Assembly: GCA_946902875.1 (NCBI GenBank)
Contig: OX336342.1
Location: forward strand, 12,889,523 to 12,953,522
From: Nematopogon swammerdamellus
Lineage: Eukaryota > Arthropoda > Insecta > Lepidoptera > Adelidae
DNA: 64,000 bases
Direction: 5' to 3'
Within the stretch, counting starts at the first letter, position 1; every line of letters begins with the position of its first letter. This document shows positions 8,151-19,965 of this stretch, one piece after another. A program made the translations under genes and the position numbers. The notes under the pieces are model-generated. The model saw only the letters and a program-made list of their open reading frames with translations. It made no database searches and had not been told where the DNA came from.

Positions 8151-10964
8151 TCAAATGTATATTCTTCTTCTACGTATACCATCTGTATAAATGCACAGAG
8201 TCTTGAAGTCCACAAAGATGAATTTAACTTGACATTCGAAAATCTACCCTTGCATGCCATCGCGGTCACGGAATCCTGGCTCAAACCATCCCTACCATCC
8301 AGGCTATATAAACTCCCAGGCTTTACCCTAGTCAGGCATGACAGGTTAAGGTGCCGCGGTGGGGGAGACGCTTTATACATCAGAGAGGATTTCAAACATA
8401 AAGTATTATCCTTCTCAGACCAACATCACCAGGGACCTGAATACCTAATGCTAGAAGTCACCGTTAATCGGGTTAAGCTGTTCCTTGCAGTAATATATAG
8501 TCCCCCAAAAACTAATTATTTTATTGAACTCGAAAACGTCCTCTCTACGCATATACTCAATTACACTCACAGTATTATATTAGGCGATCTCAATACCTGT
8601 CTTTTAAAAAAGGATACTCGAGCTGCGAAACTCACTGAAATGATCCAGACGTTAAACCTAAACATAATTCCATATGGGCCCACATATCATCTACATTCGA
8701 CGCACTCTCTCTTGGACGTTGGATTGGTATCATCAAAAGAGTCAGTAGTCGATTATGGGCAACTGAACGCACCAGCTTTCTCGCATCATGATTTGATATA
8801 TTTAATTTACAAAATCAAAACTCCAAAACGTAAACCTAGATTTATCTATCAAAGAAATTTCAACAAAGTTAATAACGAAAAACTTCAGAATGATGCGAGG
8901 GAGATGTTATGGAATACTGTAGAGTCCATTGAAGGCATTGATAGCAAGGTGGGCCAGTTCAATGCGATGTTGCTTCGACTGTTCGACACACATGCTCCTA
9001 TGGGCCGCATGAGACTAAAGCACAAGCCTGCACCTTGGATCACGGATGATGTAAGAAAGTTAATGGCTGCCAGAGATAAAGCGAAAGCCAAGCATAATCA
9101 AAATCCTAACGCAGAAAATTGGGAAAATTATAAGCACTTGCGAAATAGTTGTACTCAAAAATGTCGCAATGCAAAGCGCGCACACATCTTCAACCGCGTT
9201 GCTAGCAATAGTGATGCTAACATCTGGTCCTTCCTAAAATCTGTGGGAGCGTGTGAGGATAAAAGCAGCCAGGATAAAGTACATATGAACCTAAATGACT
9301 TAAATAGGCACTTTTGCACCCCCCCTGTTGTTCTTGATAATGAGGCTACAACGGAAGCCGTAGATGAAATTGAAAGCCAAGCTCAACTGCAGAACATCTC
9401 AGGTTTCCAATTTAGAGAATGTTCACAGAAAGAGGTCATTGATGCCATCAAGTCTATCAAATCTAAATCTGTTGAAGCGGATGGCATAAGTCTGAAAATG
9501 CTGATGATGGTTTTAAATTTAATTATCCCGACAATAACGCATCTTTTCAACAATTCACTCAAAACTGGTACTTACCCGGCGCTATGGAAGAGAGCTTTAA
9601 TAACACCTCTGCCCAAAAAAGCTAAGGTAGAAAGTCCTAAGGACTTTCGACCAATCTCAATACTGCCAGTCCTCTCCAAAGTTCTAGAAAAGTTAGTACA
9701 TGTTCAGGTGTCCGAATACTTAGCAAGCAATGACTTACACGACCCTCTTCAATCAGGATTCCGTTCCGGACACAGCACAACAACTGCTCTATTGAAAGTA
9801 ACAGAAGACGTCCGGAGCGCGATGAATGACAGAACGATAACAGTGCTAGTACTGCTGGACTTTAGCAACGCCTTTAATTCCGTGGACTATACGATACTCC
9901 TAGCCCGGTTGCGGTCAATCAAGATGGCACAAGTTGTACTAACGTGGTTCGAAACATACCTGAAAGGTCGCAAGCAGAGCATCAATTGTAAAGATGGTGA
10001 AACGTCGAACTGGGAGGATATCGTCACCGGTGTCCCTCAGGGAGGCGTCTTATCTCCCTTGCTTTTCGCATTATTTATTAAAACAATCACTATTGGACTC
10101 AGCTCTAAGTACCATATGTATGCGGACGACTTACAGATATATCTATCTGCTAAGCCTGACACGTTAAACACGGTAATTGCGCAACTAAATGAAGATTTAA
10201 CTAAGATCTGCAAGTGGGCTCAACGATATGGGGTACTGATTAATCCAAGCAAGACGCAAGCAATAATGTTAGGAAGTGGAAAACTACTTGCGAAGGTTGA
10301 CAGAACAGCACTTTTACCGCTCATGGTGGAGTCAACTCCCATTACATTTTCTAAATCGGTTAGAAACCTCGGCCTGTACCTAGATGAAAACCTCACATGG
10401 CGGGAACATGTCAATATTATAACTAGAAGAGTATTTTCAAGTTTACACTCGATGCGTAAAATGCAGGACCTACTGCCAAGAAAAACCAAAATCATGCTTG
10501 CACAAGCATACTTATTGCCTATCATAGATTATGCGGACATTTGTTTCCTTGATCTAACATGTGAACTAGTAGACAAACTGGAAAGGGTGCAGAATGCCTG
10601 TATTAGGTACATTTACAATCTCAGGAAGTATGATCATGTCTCACACTATAGGAGGGAATTGGGTTGGCTCAGGATCCGTGACCGTCGTAATATGCATATT
10701 CTTTGCTTCTTGTACAAAAGTCTGAGTGATACAAAGATACCAGAGTACATACGAGAGATGATAGTTCCACTTTCACAGCATGGGCGACCACTAAGATCCT
10801 CCGACACAGGAATTCTCCAAATCCCTAAGCACTGTTCACGCTTCATGAGCAGATCATATGCTGTGCAGGCTCCTCGACTTTGGAATGCACTGCCAATCGA
10901 AATCAGAAGCGTGCCAAGGCTTGAATCGTTTAAAAATAAACTGAAGTCTCACTACCTCTGCTAA
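8151..10964 (+). CDS. Non-LTR retrotransposon ORF2: endonuclease and reverse transcriptase
   Basis: One uninterrupted frame of ~938 codons (first in-frame codon 8151, stop TAA 10962-10964). The N-terminal part is an APE-type endonuclease that nicks target DNA: INAQSL (a form of the NxRSL start), TESWL (~8268), GDLN (~8583) and FSHHDLI. The reverse transcriptase follows: FRPISILPVLSKVLEKL, SGFRSGHSTT, LDFSNAFNSVD, GVPQGGVLSPLL (from 10029) and catalytic YADD at 10119-10130. The C-terminus has RLWNALPIEIRS, common in the CR1/L2/Jockey group; the exact clade is undecided. There is no ATG near the 5' end and no ORF1, so the copy is 5'-truncated close to the start of the endonuclease. The lack of stops or frame shifts suggests recent insertion. 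Confidence 0.93.
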   Translation, partial: SNVYSSSTYTICINAQSLEVHKDEFNLTFENLPLHAIAVTESWLKPSLPSRLYKLPGFTLVRHDRLRCRGGGDALYIREDFKHKVLSFSDQHHQGPEYLMLEVTVNRVKLFLAVIYSPPKTNYFIELENVLSTHILNYTHSIILGDLNTCLLKKDTRAAKLTEMIQTLNLNIIPYGPTYHLHSTHSLLDVGLVSSKESVVDYGQLNAPAFSHHDLIYLIYKIKTPKRKPRFIYQRNFNKVNNEKLQNDAREMLWNTVESIEGIDSKVGQFNAMLLRLFDTHAPMGRMRLKHKPAPWITDDVRKLMAARDKAKAKHNQNPNAENWENYKHLRNSCTQKCRNAKRAHIFNRVASNSDANIWSFLKSVGACEDKSSQDKVHMNLNDLNRHFCTPPVVLDNEATTEAVDEIESQAQLQNISGFQFRECSQKEVIDAIKSIKSKSVEADGISLKMLMMVLNLIIPTITHLFNNSLKTGTYPALWKRALITPLPKKAKVESPKDFRPISILPVLSKVLEKLVHVQVSEYLASNDLHDPLQSGFRSGHSTTTALLKVTEDVRSAMNDRTITVLVLLDFSNAFNSVDYTILLARLRSIKMAQVVLTWFETYLKGRKQSINCKDGETSNWEDIVTGVPQGGVLSPLLFALFIKTITIGLSSKYHMYADDLQIYLSAKPDTLNTVIAQLNEDLTKICKWAQRYGVLINPSKTQAIMLGSGKLLAKVDRTALLPLMVESTPITFSKSVRNLGLYLDENLTWREHVNIITRRVFSSLHSMRKMQDLLPRKTKIMLAQAYLLPIIDYADICFLDLTCELVDKLERVQNACIRYIYNLRKYDHVSHYRRELGWLRIRDRRNMHILCFLYKSLSDTKIPEYIREMIVPLSQHGRPLRSSDTGILQIPKHCSRFMSRSYAVQAPRLWNALPIEIRSVPRLESFKNKLKSHYLC

Positions 10965-11405
10965 TTTCTGAATTTTTTATGTAATGCAAATGATCAAAAT
11001 CGACAAATAGTTGTAGGTGGGTAGTTCCCTGTGGGTAGTTTGATGGTTTTTTTTTTTTTTTTGTTATGTTAGTCTTGCTGTTTCAAATTCAAAATTAAAA
11101 TTTCAAATATTTTATTCATATTTATATTTTATTGTTTAATAATTGCAAATTTTGTATTGTTAATTTCTGCCACTAAATGAAGTCTGACCGCAAAAGAGAT
11201 GTCAAATAAGCAGATTATATCACTTAGGAAGGGGGTAAGAGATTGCTCGTATGCAATACCCCTTGCCTTTTGAGTAAGTACCGTTACACCAGTCAGCAAC
11301 AACATAAATCATGTAAATAAATGTAATGTTAGACTAAGTATTACTGCTCTGTATGCAAATGTTTATCGCACTCAATAAATGGTTTTTTATTATTTATTAT
11401 TATTC
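8151..11405 (+). mobile_element. 5'-truncated non-LTR retrotransposon (LINE)
   Basis: The ORF is followed by a ~430-bp 3' UTR with a T run at 11048-11062. It ends near 'tcaataaatggttttttatt' and a TTA-type microsatellite tail at about 11370-11405. A poly-A-like or microsatellite tail is typical of target-primed insertion. I could not fix the target-site duplication. Confidence 0.85.
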
Positions 11406-12480
11406 TTTCTCTCAGGGATAAGGAGAAGCATATTTAAGCAAACATGGCTAAATTGAACTTTTTTTAAAAATCCAAATCAACCTAAACCTCAACTGGGGTA
11501 GGACAAAATAGTCCAAAGACAACCCGTCGATGCTGCGGCGAGTCTCAGTAGTGGTAAGATATAATATTTTTGAAAGTGGTTATTGTTTTCACCTAATCGA
11601 GACCAGAAAGTGTCGTGTCTATTACGTTATTGCCCCCGGGGGGCGCTCTACGCCAAAGCAAATATTTTCTTTCCATATGAAGGCGGTGGATATTTTTACC
11701 CCTCTCCTATTAGTTTTCTTCGCCGTGGAAGCTCTGCCTTCTCCGCCGCCCCGTTTCTTATTTTTCCTCGTTATAATAGCGGAATACAGCTGCTCTGAAA
11801 TTAATAATAACATCTTTACTTGTGTGTGGTTCACTACATGGTATTTAGATTGAGCGTTTAGCGTCCAGCCAAAAGTTTTCGTACTATGGCAAGAAACAAA
11901 AGAGCGCGGTTCCGCAAGAGCACACACTCAAGGATGTAACAGAAGATTAAATTAATGGTCATAATTCCATTTCAGAAGGTATGGTGTAAGTATAGAGGAG
12001 TCTTAAAATTTATCGTGTTTACCCACGAGCGAGCATTTATGAGAAACTTTATGTATGTTTGAGAAGCGTTAGAGGTGTATTAACACGTGGTATGTGGAGA
12101 TTCGTGACATAATCTGCGTACGTACGTACCAAGTCGGTTGTATGTATCGTACAAGAGTAGACATATTTCTTAGTGCATTGGCTATCGTTATAAACAACAG
12201 AGTAATATTAAGTACACGCCCGTCGTGGTATTGTGTAGGTGCAGGTGGGGGGTATGTTGCGCCAACGTCGAACACAGAGCAAACATTTACTCGGAAAAAA
12301 TGATCCAATATCGCATATGTTTGCTTTGAAAATGCTGGTCGAGACCGCGCTACCTTTGTCCTACCAAGAAAGCTGGACGTATGAGATCCCGTAGCCGTAT
12401 GACCAGCTTGCTTAGCTAATAATATGATTAATATTAAAATATAATTAAATTTATCGAGCCGTGAGATTTTATTTAGTCGA
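11406..12480. other. Gene-free stretch
   Basis: No coding region is supported. 'gtggtaagat' at 11550 looks like a splice donor after a short ATG frame at 11530, but there is nothing to join it to. The rest is unremarkable AT-rich DNA. Confidence 0.3.
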
Positions 12481-12945
12481 CCCGTGCGACTAGTGGGTGA
12501 CCCCGAAGTCTCCCGCGATCTAGAACCACTGCAACACCGTAGGGATGTCGGCTCTCTAAGTGTGTTCTATCGCTTATTCCATGGGGAGTGCTCGGAGGAC
12601 CTGTTTAACGCGATCCCGCCGTCCCCTTTCCACCTCCGCACCACGCGCACTGGGGAGGGATTGCATCCCTATACCACAGAAGAGAGATATAGGGCTATAC
12701 GCTGGACTTATCGCGTACCAATCGATTCTGCAGATCTTTCCTTTACAGAAGCGGTAAACTCTGGAACGCTCTCCCTGCTCATATATTTCCCCCAAGTACA
12801 GCCTCGGGTCCTACAAGAGGGGCATAAATGGGCACCTGTCAGGCCGGCATGGCATTTGCAACCCTCGAATACGACCGAATGTCCATGGGCGCCGTTAGAC
12901 ACCTCATGGGTGCCTCGGCACCATATGTCGCGCTTACAATAAAAA
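12481..12945 (+). pseudogene. Decayed non-LTR retrotransposon C-terminus and 3' end
   Basis: The reading HRRDVGSLSVFYRLFHGECS followed by IPPSPFHLRTTR is a known C-terminal block of insect LINE polymerases ('HRRDVASL..FYR...G.CS.EL'). A frame shift follows. The 3' end has 'gggcacctgtcaggccggca' 'tggcat', 'gaatgtccatgggcgccgtt' and 'catatgtcgcgctt', then AATAAA. The same 3' end recurs at 20525, 44796, 52270 and 63893. Confidence 0.75.
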
Positions 12946-13827
12946 ATATATATTATTTTGAAGAATTATGATTAGAGAATGTAACGCTTAAAGCAACGTT
13001 GTCCAACGGGTAGTACGCGGGCCCCCAGTAGTACGCGGCCTTATTTTTAGGCGTCCCCACATCGACGTTCCAATAAACATAAAGATTTAAATAATACTGT
13101 GAAAAAAATATAAAAAAATAATTTAGAAATACGTTAAAATTTGCCTAATGTTGTCATGCTGTCATATGGATTATAATAATATAGCACATTTTTTAAATTT
13201 GTCTGAAAATCAAAATAGCCAGGTATCCCATTAAAATTTATAGGTAAACGTCATGCATAGATACTGTCCATACTTGAAGGTGCCCGTTGGGCTTGACAGA
13301 AATATGAATGTAGCTCTTAGCGAAACCAGTTGGACACCACTGGTCACTGGTTTAAAGCCTTTAAACGTATAGTCAAATTTTTAATTTTGGCGCTTCACTA
13401 TTTCCTTTCTCCTTTCCAACATGTCTGATTTTTTTTCTCTTCTCTCTTACGTACCTACTCTGAAAACTCCAAAAACTTAAATTAATATCAAATTGGTAGT
13501 GTGTGCTTCACTGAAAGAATTCATGGTTATTTATTACCTATTACTTTACATAGCACTTGTGTATGACATCACATCCATGTGAGGTTCACCGTTTTGTTAT
13601 CGATTCTGACTGGTGTTCTTTTGTCTGACAATCGTACCTCTCCCCAGCAATATTCGTATGACACGGCGGTATTGATTTAGTAAGTTCTATTTGTTATTTT
13701 AGTAAAGATCAACATTTGGTTTTATTGCCTTCATTTACTTTCTCACTGACTACGAATAAAGGGTGATTCTTTATTATTTTGAGGGTTCCTTATACTTATA
13801 ACATTTTCGTAAAGTCATATTAGTCCT

Positions 13828-13966
13828 CGTGGGTAGGAAGTTATGAAAATGTAATTCTTTTTAATGGAAATATTATATTTATATAAATAATCTTCTGCGT
13901 GGTAAGGAAGTTATGAAATTGTATTTTTTTTATGGAAATATTATATTTAAGTATATAAATAATCTT
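13828..13966. repeat. Two-unit tandem duplication, ~70 bp
   Basis: 'cgtgggtaggaagttatgaa' through 'ttatataaataatctt' is repeated from 13898 as 'cgtggtaaggaagttatgaa' through 'agtatataaataatctt', with few differences. Confidence 0.8.
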
Positions 13967-14510
13967 AAGTTTGTTTTCTATTTTAATATGATAAAAAAAC
14001 GCTCTCTAGAAACTTACTGTGGTGTTCGTCGTAACACGATTTAGTACCTATCTACATATATTGATATTTATATAATTTAGACATGTGTACTTATTAATTC
14101 AATTGTGGCTTATTCGACAATTATATCAACATGATGTACAAAAGGCGATTTCAGAGCTCTCTCATGAATAAGAATCTGAATTTCCCCGGAAAAGAAAACC
14201 TCCGAAGAGAAACTAACTACTCAAATGGAAGACGAAGAGGAAACCGATACTAATATTTATACATCCAATTATTTTTCAGAGCAGATCCATAATAAATTCT
14301 GCTCTGGAAAAGAAAACAAAGCTTTAAGGATGTTCGCATTATAAGTTTTCTTGTGATGTAATAAATAATGTTATCAAGCAGGCGACAGAAGCGCGGCGCC
14401 ACGTTCCTTGTATTGAACGTTGATATTACTCGTAGAATAACAGAAGGAAATCCAAGTAAGAATTGCTACGGAACCCTAGAAACGAGAGAGGACATCATAA
14501 TTCATTCAGG

Positions 14511-14549
14511 ACATCGCAACCTCACAGAGCTTCTGTGAGGTTGTGATGT
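14511..14549. repeat. Near-perfect hairpin, 18-bp arms, 3-nt loop
   Basis: 'acatcgcaacctcacaga' faces 'tctgtgaggttgtgatgt' with one G-T wobble. The stem is too short for a standard miRNA precursor. The origin is unknown. Confidence 0.8.
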
Positions 14550-14651
14550 TTCTGAAATTAGGCAAAACATTGTGTAGTACTCGCAGGAGGTTCTAAACAC
14601 TTAAAACTAGAACTTCTACGAATCAGAAAACTCTCAGACCAACACAGTTCC

Positions 14652-15021
14652 TTTTTTTTATGTAATCCGATATGGGTGGCTAAGTCAGAGTGGCCAAAGC
14701 ACATGCTCCGATCAGCCAATGTCACCTCCGAAAAGATAGGTAGGTGCCATACCGGAGACTTCCCTTTGGTTTCATCCAGTACGGGGGTATCAACCTAGTC
14801 GCCTACAATTTAAGCCTATTAAGGGGCAAGGGAAGGAACCGACAGCTTTACACCGGTTCAGAATGGTGAGGGATCAGTATGCAAGGCAGTGTATACGTAT
14901 GCACGTGTTTACACTTTACAACGAAAAAAAAAACCATTGATAGGTGCACGCCGATCGGAATCGAACCTCGAACCACTCGCAAGGGAAGCCGACGCCCAGA
15001 CCACTCGGCCACCCGCCGCTT
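14652..15021 (-). repeat. Complete tRNA-derived SINE with T3 tail
   Basis: On the - strand the head begins at 15021 'gcggcgggtggccgagtggt' and has an A box (TGGCCGAGTGG) and a B box (GGTTCGATTCC). The form is Ser/Leu-tRNA-like, but the acceptor arms do not pair well enough for a working tRNA. The T3 tail follows and ends with T's at 14652. It would be transcribed by RNA polymerase III and mobilised by a LINE. Confidence 0.85.
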
Positions 15022-15811
15022 GGTTTGGTAACCTAAAATAGATTATAGGTTTTAATAAATGTATCCAGTCATTCTAAAACATGTTCCTACACATACATAC
15101 AGAGGAAAACACAAGCAACGCTTTTTCGAAAAAGAAAAAAAAAATTGTGCGATTTAAAAAAAAATCTTTAACCGCGCTGTACTAAGTCTTCCAAACATCG
15201 GGAAATAGAAACCAATTATTATGAGATTGTAATGTAAACCAAAATCCTACTATACACACGTCGACATAATGTGTGGAATGGGATGTTTCGGCGGCCAATT
15301 CATACCCTCCCCTCCACTCCCGAGATAACGACTCACCGAAAAAGAAAGACCGGAAAACTCGTAAATATGCAAATGTATACATCGCTTCCCCGATTCTATT
15401 AATGTCAAACTGGAGAGAAGTGTGCGTAATCCGCAGACATAATTCATGTTTTGTTTTAACTATGCTAATCTGTTACGGGAGAGCCTTAAAATATTCCGGG
15501 CTTAAGTCGAAGCGAGACACGACTGCCTACGTCGCCGCTCTCCATTCTGAGAATAATTTCGTAATTACTACTTCTTTAATTAATCATAACACGAGTTAAC
15601 AGTTTATGCAAAGTTTATACGACTCTCCCATACGGTACTCAAATTACAGCTCAAGATTGACATAGACATCTAGCGAAATGTATAGAGTATAAGAAATATT
15701 TGGTAGAGTTCGTCTCGAAAAAAGTATGTTAATTTTTTTTGTTCTAGTTTTTTTCATTGTCAACTTTGCACAAATAAACATTCTTGAAAAATATAGAATT
15801 GCGAATTATTG
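15022..15811. other. Gene-free stretch
   Basis: No coding region is supported. Overlapping short frames near 15182-15600 have no recognisable motifs. Confidence 0.3.
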
Positions 15812-15900
15812 ACTGATATAGGCCGGGAGGACTGGAGGAAAATTGGAGAGGCGTATGTCCAGCAGTGGGCGCTTACACGCTGACTGACTGACTGACTGAT
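15812..15900 (+). pseudogene. RTE-type LINE 3' end
   Basis: It reads GREDWRKIGEAYVQQWA and a stop soon after, the conserved last residues of RTE-like retrotransposon polymerases, followed by a (CTGA)n tail at about 15878-15900. It is a very short 5'-truncated insertion. Confidence 0.75.
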
Positions 15901-16399
15901 ATTATTATTTATTAAGTATTTATGTAAAATAATGCGAACAAAATAAAAGTTTCAATAACTCCTTCAAAACAAGGCTTTTTTCAGGAGGACCGAAGGAATC
16001 AGACGTGGGTAGCAATTAATAACTTACTTTCTTTTCGTCGCAAACACAATATTTTGTTCGTTTAAAACCCGAGTTGGAAACATCAAAATGTTGACTCTGA
16101 AAAGTTGCTCGTTTGTTTGTCGAGTGTAAACACTTCGATGTCGACGAAATGTTCGCTAATAAAAGTTTTCTTTTGCCTCGGCTCCGTTTTATTTACATGA
16201 CGACTCGACATAGTGACGGGAGCCGCGCTCGTGGTGTGACCGAGGGCTCCGCAACCCCAGTTTCGTGTCGTCATCTCAATTTGATGATGGTGCCAAGTTT
16301 GGCTAGAAGCGTCGCAGTATACAAATAGGTTTGAGTGGGAAGAGAATGCGCAGATTGCTCCGTAGCTAACTTCACAGCAGCAATTTTGGTGACGATTAT

Positions 16400-16580
16400 T
16401 CTACAGAAGTCTCAAATGGACTAGGGATGCGGAGGAGTATCGTGGCGGTGGTGGTGGCGGATTCGGACGCGAGGGTCTCGGAGTGCGCGGGCGGGCGGGC
16501 CGGCCGCGCTCCCGCACCGCACCAACGGGCGTGTTCGCCGGGCATAAAATTAAAAGTTCCGAGCGGCTACATCGGCCGGT
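16400..16580. other. GC-rich island
   Basis: The sequence changes abruptly from AT-rich to a CpG-rich stretch with 'gcgggcgggcgggccggccg' at about 16488-16507. Open frames cross it on both strands, with no recognised domain. It could be a promoter or regulatory island. Confidence 0.35.
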
Positions 16581-16996
16581 CAAAAGGACGAAGCGATGTC
16601 CTAGATTGTGAAGGCCTTCTACTTCCTTTGAGAGAGGTAGAGACAAATTTACGTATGGTTTCCTGGTGGATTTCCGAGTTCCTGTGCGCGTTTTTGAATT
16701 TCACTTTCGAGCTACGTTGTCGTCGGTTTTCATGAAATAAAAGCAGCTTCGAAATGTCGATGACGCGACGACAGCGGTTGGATTTGAGAGCAAGATCAAA
16801 CGATACAAATACCGAGGGCACGCGAGTGAGTGCGACCCACACGACAATAAAACTTGGCACTCTTGCTGTTTGTAAAAATCCAAGGGTTTTATTTATCTTT
16901 ATTGTACTCTTTGGAATTTCATCAAATACATTTTACGAAATTACTTTTTCTTATTCAAAACTTTGTGTTTTTTTCAGGACCCATATTATCATATGA

Positions 16997-17292
16997 TGTT
17001 GTATTGTATTGTATTGTTTATTGATCATTCATATGGCAGTTAGACTGTACTCGAACATGTCACAATTTGTTCTATCCGGTTCGATCGGTTACACCCACGA
17101 AGAAGAACCGACAAGAAACTTCGCAGGGTATTTTTATAGATATTTTTACAAGTATTTAGTGACTAGCCACATAATAACGCCGCCCATGGTCTGTCGAAAA
17201 CACAGCTTGAGAGCAAGATTAACAATTTTGCTGAGAGTTCTGACTACAAAGACTTATTAATTAAGTGAATTAGGTGTAAATAGCCTTTGTCA
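16997..17292 (-). repeat. Uninterrupted copy of the repeat found split at 1-127 / 2156-2300
   Basis: On the - strand it runs from 'aaaggctatttacacctaat' to 'gaatgatcaataaacaatac' and a CAATA-type tail, in the style of a LINE 3' UTR. It shows what the split copy looked like before the Helitron-like insertion. Confidence 0.7.
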
Positions 17293-17897
17293 AATAAAAG
17301 TAAATTTAAAGAAATGTGTACCTACCACATATTTTGTGCGAAATTCGTAACTCTAGGTAGAACCTAATAATCTTCTTTTTCTACGGATGACTTTCCTTGC
17401 AGGAGTCTTGCACCTGGTGGGTTTTCAGCGGAGGCAACGACTCAACTCTAAAGTCCGTAATAAAGATAAAATAAATATTGTCAAAGCTTCGAAATTAACG
17501 TCAGAGATAAAACGTAAGTAAACTACAAGCCACGAGTCCTCAAAACTCTGAACAAAGCGTCATTTCTTTTAATGGGACTTCTTTTTGTCCGCGAATAAAA
17601 TAAATGTTCCTTGGTCTTTTTTTGGTTCACAAATAAATGGAACAGTCGATTTGTCGCGGCCGCCGGGTAATTTATCGTCGCATCAATAAGACGGGATGTG
17701 TCAGCAGAATCAAGAGCACATGAGAGATGTTGAGATAGAAGGAGACTCGGAAGTCGGGCAACTATTTATATATTAGAAATCACATTTGCGCGCGTCCGTA
17801 TTGCTGGTTTCAGTTTGTGAATAACAGACTGGAGACAGGTTCAATATTGTTCTGTAGTAAATCAGTGGCCCCAGCACCATATCCTTCCTTCCTTATC
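17293..17897. other. Gene-free stretch
   Basis: I see no coding region or recognised repeat here, apart from short runs. Confidence 0.3.
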
Positions 17898-18119
17898 CTT
17901 ACCTATAATAAAATCGAACGTCTGCTTTCTGTCTGAGTGTATGTCTGTCTGTCTGCTTATAACTCGAGAACCACTGAACCGATTTAAATAAAACAAAATT
18001 CTACGGATAGCTTGATTCTTCCCATCAACTATAGGCTACTTACTATCACGCTAAATGGCTTATGAGGTTAGCAGTGAAGTGAAATATGAGAGCGGGCGGA
18101 GCCGCGGGCACAGCTAATA
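17898..18119 (+). mobile_element. Short Helitron-like element, left arm of a head-to-head pair
   Basis: It runs from 'acctataataaaatcgaacg' through 'aaccactgaaccgattt' to 'gagccgcgggcacagctaat', the usual organisation of short lepidopteran Helitron-like elements. The end is CTAA rather than CTAG. Confidence 0.7.
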
Positions 18120-18147
18120 ATACATAAAATACATTTATACAATACAA

Positions 18148-18384
18148 GCTGTGCCCGCGGCTCCGCCCGCTCTCATATTTCACTTCACTGCTAACCTCAT
18201 AAGCCATTTAGCGTGATAGTAAGTAGCCTATAGTTGATGGGAAGAATCAAGCTATCCGTAGATTTTTTTTTTATTAAAATCGGTCCAGTGGTTCTCGAGT
18301 TATAAGCGGACAGACAGACATACACTCAGACACTCAGCCACTCAGACAGAAAGCAGACGTTGGATTTTATTTTTATAGGTAAGG
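18148..18384 (-). mobile_element. Second short Helitron-like element, inverted copy
   Basis: It is a near-exact reverse complement of 17898-18119, separated by a 28-bp AT-rich spacer. The right arm has a small extra 'cactcagc' repeat near 18330. Confidence 0.8.
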
Positions 18385-19735
18385 AAATAAGGAAATAAAA
18401 AATAACATTACCGTCTTGTACTTCAAAAGAATTTTATTTTTAGTTATTAGAAAATTTTATATTTTTTGCTCATGTTGTTTGTATGTGCTACCTATTACGT
18501 CTAACCTAACACATTAAGCATACCTCACGAAATCGAAATTAGCAGCTATATTGAAAGTGAAAATATTGTTTGTAGCTTAGAATGTACGAATATTTATGCA
18601 TTGAAATTATCAAATTACAATACGAGCATTATACAATTGTAAGAGAATTCACTGCTGTAGCGTATTCTTTTACAAAATTGTAACGTAGTTGCCAGGTATT
18701 TAATTTATCTTAATTCGGCGGTTATATTCTTTGTTCTGTGGCTTTCGCTAAATGACGGCGACACTCGCCTTGCGGCACATACAATTTAGTAGAAAGCTTT
18801 AGCTGATCTGCGTTGCGGTAAGTCACGGAATAGAGTCGTTAACCGTTCCGGTCGACCAGACGAAAGACAGAACGAATTCATAAGACGCAACCTTCGGGTT
18901 GTTTTGTATCCTTGTTTACAATGAAATTATACTTTATCCTTGTATTGAGCACGCTTTTAACTTTAAATAACAATCCTATTTATTCTAGACATTAACAACG
19001 CATTGGTATTATGCATGTTATGTTATAGCGGTGTTTTTCGTCCCCGAAGTAACAGATAAATTATGCAGTAAATTCTTCGAACATTCGAAAACCTTAGTGC
19101 GGATCCGAGATTTGAACCCCGACTCCTTCCTTGCATCAGAGGCGTTCAGTACTTATAACAAAGTCACGTATGTACCTACAGCCAAGCTGATTTTCTGCTG
19201 CACTTCGAGCGATTTGTATGTTCTGTCCACAGGTTCTAACATCGAGTTCAGATTTTCAGAAAAAAATATACGTATAGGTAATATTTTTCCGATAAAATGT
19301 CATGATTCATGTCATGATTAAGAAGTCGCAGAAGAAATTAAAACCGAAAGAGGGAAAAATAATTTAATTAAAAAGTTGAAGTTTTCTGACAGCGCCAGAC
19401 TCTACTTTTATCGGTACCTACAGGTGAAGCCGATTACTTTTAAAGTTTCTCCTTATACGTCGAGGGCTCTGTGGGCGCTGCACTGTGCAGTCGGGCAGGG
19501 TCAGGGGGGAAGTGAGGAAGCGGGGGCTTTAGGGAACTAGTTCTGAAAAGGCCGCAAGTTGCCGACAAAAGGAAACTCTCGCCTAGTAATTATTCGAACG
19601 CGAGAGACGAAGTTGAAGTAAGCCAGATTTGAACCGAAATCGGGATCGCAATCCTTTGCGAAACTAATGTTTTAGAATAAAAAAATAATAAAAAACATAT
19701 ACAGACGAATTGAGGACCTCCTCCTTTTTGGAAGT
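18385..19735. other. Gene-free stretch
   Basis: No supported gene. A frame at 19031-19321 contains 'cggatccgagatttgaacc', which recalls a tRNA-SINE head fragment. Nothing else is recognised. Confidence 0.3.
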
Positions 19736-19965
19736 CGGTTGAAAATAGAATATTGTTTATTGTTTTATTGCAATAGAAAATGCTTTATTGCTCAAGGAAC
19801 ATTCAACAGTAATAATGCACATTTGAAAATATACATAAGGTGCAAAGACGGACTTATTCCTTACAGAGATTTCTTATAGTCCACCTTTGGGTGTTTGAGA
19901 TTCGATTAATATAGTGGAATGTAAGTAGATAGCAAAAGAGTTGAACGTAAGAATTGAAGATAAAA
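19736..19965. repeat. Repeat family B, uninterrupted copy
   Basis: 'aaatgctttattgctcaagg' 'aacattcaacagtaa', 'gtgcaaagacggacttattc' 'cttacagagatttc' and 'atagtggaatgtaagtag' are found again at 28350-28985, where a SINE and a MITE interrupt them. The type is not recognised. Confidence 0.6.

Larger units (their letters stand above)
12946..14650. other. Gene-free AT-rich stretch
   Basis: No coding region is supported. It holds a two-unit tandem duplication (13828-13966) and a strong hairpin (14511-14549), listed separately. Confidence 0.5.

Noticed and set aside
14950..15021. Possible tRNA-Ser/Leu gene on the - strand
   Set aside because: A and B boxes are present, but the acceptor arms do not pair and a SINE tail follows.
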